Below, piece after piece: positions 13,808 to 20,976 of a stretch of DNA of 64,000 nucleotides. Where the stretch lies: assembly GCA_017446885.1 (NCBI GenBank), contig JAFSOR010000009.1:1-64000 (forward strand), given 5' to 3'. This DNA is from Spirochaetia bacterium (lineage in GTDB: Bacteria > Spirochaetota > Spirochaetia > CADAEX01). The number at the start of each line of letters is the position of its first letter. The first letter of the stretch is position 1. The notes below the pieces were generated by a model. It searched no databases, was not told the DNA's origin, and saw only the letters and a program-made list of their open reading frames with translations. A program made the position numbers and the translations under genes.

Positions 13808-13876
13808 GGTTAAAATCAAAAGTCTATAGTGGTAAAAATATAAAGTTTTATTTGGTGAAAATATAAAGTCTTATAC
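13808..13876 (-). repeat. Three tandem 23-bp repeats upstream of the DUF4143 ATPase
   Basis: Units begin at 13808, 13831 and 13854 (plus-strand GGTTAAAATCAAAAG, GGTAAAAATATAAAG, GGTGAAAATATAAAG). Reading the minus strand, each has a core ACTTT-ATTTT-ACC. Regular spacing of about two helical turns immediately before the start suggests operator half-sites or an iteron-like array. Confidence 0.6.
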
Positions 13877-13955
13877 CCCGGCTTGCAGTACCCGCTTCGG
13901 CCAGCCAACAAAAACCTAGACATAATATAACCAGCAATCTGCTTTCGAAAAAGGC

Positions 13956-13982
13956 TTGACTCTCTCTCTCTCTCTCTATGAT
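13956..13982 (+). promoter_or_regulatory. Promoter with a (CT)9 spacer, probably phase-variable
   Basis: TTGACT (13956-13961) and TATGAT (13977-13982) are separated by 15 bp made entirely of CT repeats; the tract is (CT)9 at 13960-13977 and overlaps both boxes. One extra unit would give the optimal 17-bp spacer. Slippage of such tracts switches promoters in Haemophilus hif and Neisseria por/opc genes. The downstream gene encodes a lipoprotein, the usual kind of target. Confidence 0.75.
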
Positions 13983-14014
13983 AGGAATTACTAATAAATA
14001 CTAGGGAGGAGAAT

Positions 14015-14761
14015 ATGAAAAAATTTCTTGTTTTGATTATGGCAATTCTGCTTGTCTTTACTTTCACTGGATGCGGCGGTGGTGGCGGCGGTAGCGATGA
14101 TGATGACGATGATGATGCTACATGGCCTGTGGAGTATTATTATCAAGTCGGAGGCTCCCCTGTATCTGCTATGAGAACAGCACCTGCCACTGGAACATAT
14201 AAATATATCTATTTCTACAAAGACAATACCTATAAATCTGGCGACTTGAATGATGGTATCTTGTCAGACCCGACAGGCGAGGGCACTTACTCTGGCGGCG
14301 ACCCGCATAACAATGTGACAATCATCCTTACTGGTTCCTGGGAGGGATATACTTTAAGCGGTGAAAGTGTATCTATCAGCTCTGGATCCCTTTCAATAAA
14401 AGGAAAGACATTCTCCAGCACAGTTAACGGTTCCGGTGGTAATAATGATTCAACACCTACACCTGCAGTCATTTGGCCGGTAAGCTTCCAAGCCGATATA
14501 AGTGCTATGACAGGTGTGCCAGGAACTTTTGGATATGTTGATTTCAGAGAGGATGGAACATATATCTATGGCGATGGTATTAACGGGGTTAAGAATGACC
14601 CCGATTATGATCCTTCTGGTACCTATACTGGAATTGATCCTCATGGTGATGGAGCGATACGTGTGACTGGACATTGGACTGGTAGTGATGCTAATAATTT
14701 ACTTATTAACATTACCAGTGGGGTATTTGATTTTGGTGGAATAGATATGGTTCGCCAGTAA
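14015..14761 (+). CDS. Lipoprotein with two repeated domains, surface candidate
   Basis: 248 residues. The signal peptide ends in TFTGC (Cys20), followed by six Gly and seven Asp, a flexible acidic tether. Two homologous domains follow, about 37-130 and 152-246; both contain a WPV start, SAM, and a YIYFYKDNTYKSGD / YVDFREDGTYIYGD strand, then GTYSGGDPH / GTYTGIDPH, suggesting duplication of a beta-sandwich. The family is not recognised. A GGGAGGAG site precedes the ATG. The transcript starts at the (CT)9 promoter and ends at a good terminator, so it is a single-gene, probably on/off-switching unit. Confidence 0.85.
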   Translation: MKKFLVLIMAILLVFTFTGCGGGGGGSDDDDDDDATWPVEYYYQVGGSPVSAMRTAPATGTYKYIYFYKDNTYKSGDLNDGILSDPTGEGTYSGGDPHNNVTIILTGSWEGYTLSGESVSISSGSLSIKGKTFSSTVNGSGGNNDSTPTPAVIWPVSFQADISAMTGVPGTFGYVDFREDGTYIYGDGINGVKNDPDYDPSGTYTGIDPHGDGAIRVTGHWTGSDANNLLINITSGVFDFGGIDMVRQ

Positions 14762-14781
14762 AACTTCTTTAAGCAATTTTC

Positions 14782-14812
14782 GGGCTGCTCTTTCACGGGC
14801 AGCCCTTTTTTT
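14782..14812 (+). terminator. Rho-independent terminator of the lipoprotein gene
   Basis: GGGCTGC (14782-14788) pairs with GCAGCCC (14799-14805), followed by seven T. Confidence 0.88.
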
Positions 14813-14876
14813 GTCCCTCCAGTTTCCGCCTCCAAACCCAGTTCGAGTTTGTGTGTCATTATCCCCGTGCTTATAT

Positions 14877-15024
14877 AGGAAAAGGGATTGCAGGTCATAT
14901 AGCCGTAAAAACAACCAGCAGAAGGCCCCCCTGGCGGTATCCCTGGCCCGCAGGGAGCAGGACCACCGAGCAGGGGTGCCTTACTGCTGGTTGTTAGTAT
15001 ACTTGACCTGTAATTCCTTTTTCT
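14877..15024. repeat. 148-bp nested palindromic element (core copy A)
   Basis: It fills most of the 307-base gap before the zinc-ribbon gene. The outer arms are AGGAAAAGGGATTGCAGGTC (from 14877) against its near-complement ending at 15024; middle arms AACAACCAGCAG (14910-14921) and CTGCTGGTTGTT (14984-14995) pair perfectly; the centre folds again (TCCCTG/CAGGGA). The 67-bp core 14924-14990 recurs at 33983-34050 with about five changes. It may be a REP/MITE-like element or a structured RNA. Confidence 0.8.
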
Positions 15025-15031
15025 GTAAAAT
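15003..15031 (+). promoter_or_regulatory. Promoter of the zinc-ribbon protein gene
   Basis: TTGACC (15003-15008), 17-bp spacer, TAAAAT (15026-15031). The -35 box lies inside the right outer arm of the palindromic element, so extrusion or protein binding there could affect transcription. Confidence 0.7.
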
Positions 15032-15068
15032 ATCCAACGTTGATAATGAACATACAAAGGAGAATATA

Positions 15069-15263
15069 ATGTCAAAAGCACACAGAGGAGCAGGCGTAAG
15101 AGAACTTCCAAAGAACGGAAGAGCAGAGTGCCCAGTATGCAAGAGAACTGGAGTAAAGACTCTCTATGAAATCGAAGCCAACTCCAAGAAAGTTAAAATC
15201 TGCAAGATTTGCAAGGCTGCCATTGCCAACGGCAAGATGAAGGAGCAGGTTGCTGCCCTCTAA
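15069..15263 (+). CDS. Small zinc-ribbon protein, probably highly expressed
   Basis: 64 residues. It is basic, with a four-Cys knuckle pair, CPVC (about 21-24) and CKIC (about 45-48), fitting a zinc ribbon. The start MSKAHRGAGVRELPKNGR is, from memory, conserved among treponemes. AAAGGAG precedes the ATG. It has a strong promoter and terminator, and favours a narrow codon set (AGA, AAG, GGA, CTT), suggesting high expression. A ribosome- or RNA-associated role is plausible. It is not ribosomal L28, L31 or L32 by sequence pattern. Confidence 0.8.
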   Translation: MSKAHRGAGVRELPKNGRAECPVCKRTGVKTLYEIEANSKKVKICKICKAAIANGKMKEQVAAL

Positions 15264-15285
15264 GAGCACGCATTTTTTGTAATTG

Positions 15286-15347
15286 AAGGCAATCCTGATA
15301 AGATCCTGAAACAAGTTCAGGATGACGAAGGGGTTGCCTTTTTTTTA
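15286..15347 (+). terminator. Terminator with an embedded REP-like palindrome
   Basis: AAGGCAA (15286-15292) pairs with TTGCCTT (15334-15340) before a T-run. Inserted in the loop is ATCCTGAAAC/GTTCAGGAT (15303-15323), the same CTGAAC-TTGT-TTCAG palindrome seen at 9656 and 26071. Confidence 0.75.
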
Positions 15348-15351
15348 CCCA

Positions 15352-15380
15352 TTGCATTTTTGGTATATATAAAATATATT
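15352..15380 (+). promoter_or_regulatory. Promoter directly before the NUDIX start
   Basis: TTGCAT (15352-15357), 17-bp spacer, TATATT (15375-15380). The ATG is 9 bases on, so the message would have almost no leader; no ribosome site is visible. Confidence 0.55.
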
Positions 15381-15388
15381 CTAATAAA

Positions 15389-15811
15389 ATGGACGCACAA
15401 AACGGCATTACTTTATACATTCAGTCTGGAATCATCCCTTTCCGCCGCCAGGGTGATCACATAGAGATTCTCCTCATAACCAACAAGAAGAAGGACAAGT
15501 GGGGCATTCCCAAAGGTCTGGTGGAAGAAAGGCTTTCTGCCTCGGAGTCGGCCCAGAAGGAGGCTTTCGAGGAGGCCGGCATCTACGGCAAGATTTATAA
15601 GCCATCGTTGGGCAAGTACTCCATTAGGAAATGGGACGGCAAGTGCCGCATAAAGGTGTTTGCCATGGAGGTTACCCAGGTTCTGGACAGATGGCCCGAG
15701 GATATCCTGCGCCGCCGCCAGTGGTACTCTGTAGAAGAGGCAGCTGGCATGGTTAAGAACAAGAAGCTCAAGACCATGATTCAGGGGCTTCCTGAGTATC
15801 TGGAGGACTGA
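15389..15811 (+). CDS. NUDIX hydrolase
   Basis: 140 residues with one NUDIX domain. The box GLVEERLSASESAQKEAFEE (about 45-64), followed by AG, keeps the REXXEE core as KEAFEEAG. The N-terminal SGIIPFRRQGDHIEILLITN and WGIPKG motif are like those of diadenosine-polyphosphate/diphosphoinositol-type NUDIX enzymes, but the substrate is uncertain. hisC starts 2 bases after its stop; an outer-membrane-type gene overlaps hisC, making a three-gene operon. Confidence 0.9.
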   Translation: MDAQNGITLYIQSGIIPFRRQGDHIEILLITNKKKDKWGIPKGLVEERLSASESAQKEAFEEAGIYGKIYKPSLGKYSIRKWDGKCRIKVFAMEVTQVLDRWPEDILRRRQWYSVEEAAGMVKNKKLKTMIQGLPEYLED

Positions 15812-15813
15812 AT

Positions 15814-16911
15814 ATGGAACTTAAAGAGCTTGCAAACCAGAGTATCCTTCCTATAAAGCCTTATGTGCCTGGAAAGTCGGTAAAGCAGGCGCTGTCCGAG
15901 ATTGCCCTGCCCGAAGTCTACAAGATGGCATCCAACGAGAATCCGCGCGGTGCATCCCCCAGGGCAAAGGCAAAGTATATGGAGCTTGCAGACCAGCTGC
16001 ACATTTACCCCGAGATTTACGACCGCGAGCTTCTGGACGCATTTGCTTTAAAGCTGGGCTGTTCCAGAGATAATATCACCCTCAGTAACGGCGGAGACGG
16101 AATCATCTACAACATGGGTATGGCTGTCCTTAACCCCGGCGACGAGACCATAATCCCGGAGATTACTTTTGCAGTCTACGAGACCATAACCCGTATAATG
16201 CACGCAGTCCCGGTATTCTCGCCCATGAAGGATTTTGCCATAGACCTGGATGACATCTATTCCCGCATTACCGACAAGACCAAGATTATATTCATCTGCA
16301 ACCCGAACAATCCTACAGGGCAGTGCCTTCCTAAAGACAAGCTGATTGCTTTCCTCAAGAAGGTGCCTGAGCATATCTTCGTGTTCCTGGACGAGGCATA
16401 TATAGACTTTACCGAATCTGATTTCAATATCGGTTCTGTAGAGCTTCTCAAGGGCGGTATGAATAACCTGTTTATCCTGCGCACATTCTCAAAGGTGTAC
16501 GGTCTTGCAGGGGTACGCATAGGTTTCGGAATAGGCTCTCCTGAGCTTATATCCCTTATTTCCCGCGTCAAGCCTCCGTTCGACCTCTCTATTGTGGCCG
16601 AGAATATTGCTGCCGAGGCCCTGGCAGACGATGAATTCTACAGCCGCACCGTGACCGAGACAGCTTCCGAGAAGGAGTACTACTATGCAGAGCTTGATAA
16701 ACTGGGGCTTTCCTACTTCCGAAGCCAGACCAACTACATACTTATAAATGTGAAGATGGATGCCAAGAAGGCAGCCCAGGCTCTTATGGAGCAGGGGATA
16801 ATAGTGCGTCCTGCCGCAAGCTACGGATTCCCTACATGCATACGCATAACCATTGGACAGCACCGGGAGAATGAACTTTTTTTCAAGGCGCTTAGAAAAC
16901 TGGTGGTATGA
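15814..16911 (+). CDS. hisC: Histidinol-phosphate aminotransferase
   Basis: 365 residues, the standard length of this class II PLP aminotransferase. Motifs: SNENPRGASP near 40, SNGGDGII near 91, CNPNNPTGQ near 162, DEAYIDF near 193 and RTFSKVYGLAGVRIG with the Schiff-base Lys227. It converts imidazole-acetol phosphate and glutamate to histidinol phosphate in histidine synthesis. No other his gene is nearby, so a broader aromatic or other aminotransferase role is possible. GGAGG overlaps the end of the NUDIX gene, showing translational coupling; its own end overlaps the next start by 4 bases. Confidence 0.9.
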   Translation: MELKELANQSILPIKPYVPGKSVKQALSEIALPEVYKMASNENPRGASPRAKAKYMELADQLHIYPEIYDRELLDAFALKLGCSRDNITLSNGGDGIIYNMGMAVLNPGDETIIPEITFAVYETITRIMHAVPVFSPMKDFAIDLDDIYSRITDKTKIIFICNPNNPTGQCLPKDKLIAFLKKVPEHIFVFLDEAYIDFTESDFNIGSVELLKGGMNNLFILRTFSKVYGLAGVRIGFGIGSPELISLISRVKPPFDLSIVAENIAAEALADDEFYSRTVTETASEKEYYYAELDKLGLSYFRSQTNYILINVKMDAKKAAQALMEQGIIVRPAASYGFPTCIRITIGQHRENELFFKALRKLVV

Positions 16912-18023
16912 CGAGAAAGATACTGCTTTTATTCATCCTTCTTTTTTCTCTTTTATCTGTACCTGCTTTTGCCACGCTCCAAAGTGTAAGCGATAATACT
17001 ATAATGATGTACAACCTGACAGTGTGGGGTATGAACCTTGGTGTAGGGTACAAAGGTTTCTCGCTCCTGGAGGACAGGGACACCATACTTTGGGCTCTTT
17101 TGGGTGGCCGGGGCACCAAGCTCTCCTATTTCCGCGACATCGATGACGATGACCTTGATGTCTATATCCGCGACTATGACGATATTTCCTTCTGGTCTGC
17201 CCACCTTAACTGGGGTCTGGGCTTTTCCCAGGGGCTTATAAACGATGTCCGGAAAAGTACCGACCTTCTCTATTTCTCCATATTCTACAAAGGGGTAAGG
17301 GAATGGTACTACGAGGATCATGACGACTTTTTCAAGGGGGACAGAGCCGACAGAGAAGGGCTTCTGCAGAACTCTGTGGTGTTCGAGCTTGCCTTGGACA
17401 GCGTGCTTACCGACAGGGACTCGGGCATGAGGCGGGGCTTTTTTTCAAACGCAACCTTTGAATATGCCCCGAATGCATTTTTCAACAGCTATTTAGGCGA
17501 TGCCGATTTCCGTAAGTACTATGCCCAGTTCAAGTTCTTCATACCTATACATGACTTTGAGGATAAAACCCGTTTTGCCTGCCTCTATTTCGGAAACTCT
17601 TCAATGGTAGACTATGTCACAGGAAGCGAGATTCCTATCTATGCCCGGCATCATATAGGCTCTCTTTCTGTCTACGGCGGTCTGGGAGGGCTTGTACGTG
17701 GATACGAGACCTACCGTTTCGACTCGGGGCTTAAGCTTGCAAACCGCAGCGAGTTCCGGCTCCTTTTAAAGAAAATCCACTTTAACTCTATGTTCAACGG
17801 AAAAGCTTTCCTAAGGTGCAGCACGATCACATTCTTTGATATGGGGTACTACGGTTTCCTGGACGGTTCCGATGGCGGATTCATCTGCTCTACTGGGGTG
17901 GGTGGACTTATCTCTTTTATGGATATAATATCTCTGTCAGGATACATAGCATTCCCTTTGACAGAGGAACGGCTTGACCGCAACCGTGTGGTGCCTATCC
18001 TAGGATTCAGCTTTAAATTTTAG
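16908..18023 (+). CDS. Predicted outer-membrane beta-barrel protein
   Basis: 371 residues with a signal peptide (residues 1-22, LLLFILLFSLLSVPAFA). The mature part alternates aromatic and polar residues in short strands (YNLTVWGMNLGVGYKGFSL, FSIFYKGVREWYY, SLSVYGGLGGLVRGYETY) and ends GFSFKF with a terminal Phe, the signal for barrel insertion by BamA. It resembles Omp85/surface-antigen C-terminal barrels only generally. ATGA overlap with hisC implies co-translation. Confidence 0.7.
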   Translation: MTRKILLLFILLFSLLSVPAFATLQSVSDNTIMMYNLTVWGMNLGVGYKGFSLLEDRDTILWALLGGRGTKLSYFRDIDDDDLDVYIRDYDDISFWSAHLNWGLGFSQGLINDVRKSTDLLYFSIFYKGVREWYYEDHDDFFKGDRADREGLLQNSVVFELALDSVLTDRDSGMRRGFFSNATFEYAPNAFFNSYLGDADFRKYYAQFKFFIPIHDFEDKTRFACLYFGNSSMVDYVTGSEIPIYARHHIGSLSVYGGLGGLVRGYETYRFDSGLKLANRSEFRLLLKKIHFNSMFNGKAFLRCSTITFFDMGYYGFLDGSDGGFICSTGVGGLISFMDIISLSGYIAFPLTEERLDRNRVVPILGFSFKF

Positions 18024-18037
18024 TTTTGGAGGTTTTT

Positions 18038-19432
18038 ATGGAAAAAGGGAGAGAGACGCTGGGAAGCCGCTTAGGTTTCCTTTTCCTCTCGGCAGGATGT
18101 GCAATCGGACTGGGAAACGTATGGCGGTTCCCGTTCATCGCAGGAAAGTACGGTGGAGCAGCATTCGTGCTCATGTACCTTATATTCCTTGTAATCTTCG
18201 GCCTTCCTATCATGGCGGCAGAGTTTGCTGTAGGACGTGCATCTCGCAGAAGTGTGGCCCAGTCCTTCAAAGTGCTTGAGCCGGCCGGTACAAAATGGCA
18301 CCTGTTCGGCTATTTCGGCGTGGCTGGAAACTACCTGCTGATGATGTTCTACACCACAGTGGCAGGCTGGATGGTATATTATTTCTTCGCCACCGCATCT
18401 GGAATGCTTGCAGGTCTCAATCCTGACCAGGTAGGGGCTTTCTTCGGCGGTGTGGTATCCAATCCTTCCCTCCAGATCTCCTGGATGGTCATTGTAGTCA
18501 TTATCGGCTTTGCAGCCTGCTTCTTCGGCCTTCAGAAGGGTGTTGAGAAGATAACTAAGTTCATGATGTCCGGACTTCTGGTCATCATGCTTCTCCTGGT
18601 GTTCCGGTCAGTTACACTCAAAGGTGCGGGTGACGGTCTTGCATTCTACCTTAAGCCTGATTTCGGCAACATGGTGGAGAACGGTCTTTGGGAAGCTGTT
18701 TATGCAGCTCTGGGCCAGGCATTCTTTACCCTGAGCCTCGGAATCGGCTCCATGGCTATCTTCGGAAGCTATATCGACAAGTCCAGAAGCCTTACAGGCG
18801 AGTGTATCAACATCATCGGTCTTGATACCTTCGCAGCTCTCATGTCTGGTTTCATCATCTTCCCGGCCTGCTTTGCCTTCGGTGTTAACCCTGGTGCAGG
18901 TCCAGGTCTTATCTTTGTCACACTGCCTAACATCTTCAACCAGCTGCCAGGCGGAACCTTCTGGGGAGCTCTCTTCTTCCTGTTCATGAGCTTTGCTGCC
19001 CTTACCACTGTAGTGGCAGTATTCGAGAACATCGCGGCGTTCATGATAGACCGTGGTATTCCAAGAAAGAAGGCTGTAATCATCAATATAGTGCTTATGA
19101 TAGTTCTTTCTGTTCCATGTGCCCTGGGCTTCAACGTATGGTCCGGCTTCCAGCCTCTGGGACCTGGTACAGGCGTCCTTGACCTTGAGGACTTCTTTGT
19201 AAGCAACAACCTGCTTCCTATCGGAGCTCTGATCTATCTGGCATTCTGCTGCTCCAAGATGGGCTGGGGATGGGACAACTTCATTGCCGAGGTTGATGCA
19301 GGAAAAGGTCTTAAGTTCCCTAAAGGCAAGGCTATCCGGTTCTACCTTACCTATGTAGTGCCTGTTGTCATCATAGTTATCTTTATCGCAGGATACTGGA
19401 ACATCTTCAAACCGCTTATCATGGGTAAATGA
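18038..19432 (+). CDS. Sodium:neurotransmitter symporter family (NSS/SNF) transporter
   Basis: 464 residues with 11-12 membrane segments and the LeuT fold. The N-terminal signature GSRLGFLFLSAGCAIGLGN followed by VWRFPF is diagnostic and holds the Na+ site; SLGIGSMAIFGSYI is transmembrane 6. It imports an amino acid, probably hydrophobic or aromatic, with Na+. GGAGG before the ATG at 18038 decides against an upstream TTG in the same frame. A separate terminator follows. Confidence 0.95.
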   Translation: MEKGRETLGSRLGFLFLSAGCAIGLGNVWRFPFIAGKYGGAAFVLMYLIFLVIFGLPIMAAEFAVGRASRRSVAQSFKVLEPAGTKWHLFGYFGVAGNYLLMMFYTTVAGWMVYYFFATASGMLAGLNPDQVGAFFGGVVSNPSLQISWMVIVVIIGFAACFFGLQKGVEKITKFMMSGLLVIMLLLVFRSVTLKGAGDGLAFYLKPDFGNMVENGLWEAVYAALGQAFFTLSLGIGSMAIFGSYIDKSRSLTGECINIIGLDTFAALMSGFIIFPACFAFGVNPGAGPGLIFVTLPNIFNQLPGGTFWGALFFLFMSFAALTTVVAVFENIAAFMIDRGIPRKKAVIINIVLMIVLSVPCALGFNVWSGFQPLGPGTGVLDLEDFFVSNNLLPIGALIYLAFCCSKMGWGWDNFIAEVDAGKGLKFPKGKAIRFYLTYVVPVVIIVIFIAGYWNIFKPLIMGK

Positions 19433-19456
19433 TCAACCCTTTTTGATTGGTTTTAG

Positions 19457-19496
19457 CGGCATAGCTTGCTTTCAGCTGGTTATGCCGTTTTTTTTT
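19457..19496 (+). terminator. Rho-independent terminator of the NSS transporter
   Basis: CGGCATA (19457-19463) pairs with TATGCCG (19481-19487), followed by nine T. Confidence 0.85.
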
Positions 19497-19509
19497 GCAT
19501 TCAAAACAA

Positions 19510-19560
19510 TTGACAGCTCTAAAAAGTTAGTTTAAAATAAAGTCAACTTTAAATTAAACT
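19510..19560 (+). promoter_or_regulatory. Promoter overlapped by a 32-bp palindromic operator
   Basis: TTGACA (19510-19515), 17-bp spacer, TAAAAT (19533-19538). A near-perfect palindrome at 19529-19560, AGTTTAAAATAAAGT / ACTTTAAATTAAACT around CA (13 of 15 pairs), covers the -10 and start point, a typical repressor position. Confidence 0.65.
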
Positions 19561-19576
19561 TAAAATTGAGGCAATT

Positions 19577-20803
19577 ATGGCATATATTCACCGTTCGTTG
19601 GAAAGAAAATTCATCAAGATGAGCAGTGCTTTCAAGGTCGTTATGGTCACTGGAGCACGGCAGGTAGGCAAGTCTACTATGCTTAAGCATCTGGCGCAGG
19701 ATACAGGGCGGGCCTTTGTTTCTATGGATGACACAGATGCCAGAGAATTGGCAGAAAGGGATTCGAAACTGTTCTTCCAGATGTACAAGCCTCCGATTCT
19801 TATCGATGAAGTACAAAAAGCCCCTGGGCTATTTGAACAAATAAAGATTCTTTGTGATGAAAGTGATAAACGCGGGCAGTTCTGGCTGACCGGTTCCCAA
19901 AGCAAAAAGCTGCTTAAGCAGGCCGGTGATTCTCTTGCCGGCAGAATCTGTGTCCTTAAGATGTTCAGCCTTTCTACAAAAGAGCTTGAAGGCAGACCGG
20001 ATGATATTCTGGAAGATTATACGTTCTCATTGCTGCAGGAGCGAAGCCGAAACTATCCTGATAACAATATTCTGAATGTTTATGCCCGCATATGGGAAGG
20101 CGGTATGCCTGATATGGTTTCTATGGATGCAGAACTTCGCCGTGAATACTGGAATTCATATATTGATACCTATCTTATGAGGGACGCTGTAGATGACAAT
20201 GGAGTTCAGAATACAGAAGGGTTTAGAAAGTTTTTAAGGGCATGTGCTGCGTTTTCTGGAGAACTTATAAACTATGAAGATTTGGGTAATTCTTCCGGTG
20301 TAACAGGGATGACAGCAAAGGAATGGATCAAGGTTCTTCAGTCGATGGGGATTATCTTCTTGCTGGAGCCATATTTTAATAATGAACTTAAACGTATGGT
20401 AAAGACACCCAAACTCTATTTTTGCGATACCGGGCTATGTGCATTCTTGTCTTCCTGGACAAGCCGCGATACCCTTATGAATGGAGCGGCCTCTGGCCAT
20501 TATCTTGAGAATTATGTGGTATCTGAAATACTGCGAAATATTTCTTATGGAGAAAAAAAAGTAAATCTGAACTTCTATCGGGATACAAACCAGAAAGAGA
20601 TTGATCTAGTAGTGGAAATGGACGGAGTGCTGCATCCGTTTGAGATAAAGCGTGCTGCATCACCTGACAGAAAAAGTATCAAGAGTTTTTTGCTGCTTCA
20701 GAAAAGCAAAAAAGACATTGGTGCAGGGGGCATTATCTGCATGGCTGAAAAACCATTTCCAATCGACAGTGTAAATAGTATGATTCCAGTGAATCTGTTA
20801 TAA
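19577..20803 (+). CDS. AAA ATPase with DUF4143 domain (2 of 3)
   Basis: 408 residues. Walker A is GARQVGKST (about 25-33), Walker B is PPILIDEVQK, sensor FWLTGSQSK. The C-terminal DUF4143 part holds LYFCDTGLCAFLSSW and a nuclease-like RDTNQKEIDLVVEMDGVL followed by FEIKRA. Same architecture as the genes at 12583 and 24742 but clearly diverged. It has its own promoter with a strong palindromic operator, suggesting autoregulation. Function unknown. Confidence 0.92.
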   Translation: MAYIHRSLERKFIKMSSAFKVVMVTGARQVGKSTMLKHLAQDTGRAFVSMDDTDARELAERDSKLFFQMYKPPILIDEVQKAPGLFEQIKILCDESDKRGQFWLTGSQSKKLLKQAGDSLAGRICVLKMFSLSTKELEGRPDDILEDYTFSLLQERSRNYPDNNILNVYARIWEGGMPDMVSMDAELRREYWNSYIDTYLMRDAVDDNGVQNTEGFRKFLRACAAFSGELINYEDLGNSSGVTGMTAKEWIKVLQSMGIIFLLEPYFNNELKRMVKTPKLYFCDTGLCAFLSSWTSRDTLMNGAASGHYLENYVVSEILRNISYGEKKVNLNFYRDTNQKEIDLVVEMDGVLHPFEIKRAASPDRKSIKSFLLLQKSKKDIGAGGIICMAEKPFPIDSVNSMIPVNLL

Positions 20804-20845
20804 TCGACCAAAATAATTTTTTAGATTGATAACAGGTGGGTTTCA

Positions 20846-20941
20846 ATGTATAATTATAAGCAGATAAAGGATTTGGGGATATTCATAACAGTGCCACTCA
20901 TATTTAATGTTGTAAGTTTTTATTATGAGCGGAATTCTTAA
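20846..20941 (+). CDS. Possible 31-residue membrane peptide upstream of the HNH gene
   Basis: ATG preceded by ACAGGTGGG (ribosome-site-like). The product has one hydrophobic stretch, LGIFITVPLIFNVVSFYY, after a short basic start and ends before the HNH gene's own strong ribosome site. AT-rich like the HNH gene. It could be a toxin-like or regulatory small peptide of the same unit, or chance. Confidence 0.35.
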   Translation: MYNYKQIKDLGIFITVPLIFNVVSFYYERNS

Positions 20942-20976
20942 AAGTAGATAAATACTAGTCTTAGGAGGTCAGGCAA

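Noticed and set aside
14811-15068. Coding sequence reading into the zinc-ribbon gene from 14811
   Set aside because: The added residues (PLAVSLARREQDHR and similar) are translations of the palindromic element, also seen at 33984; the ribosome site at 15055 marks the real start.
15069-15263. Ribosomal protein L28 (rpmB)
   Set aside because: L28 hallmarks are missing; the two CxxC knuckles and RGAGVRELPKNGR start do not fit.
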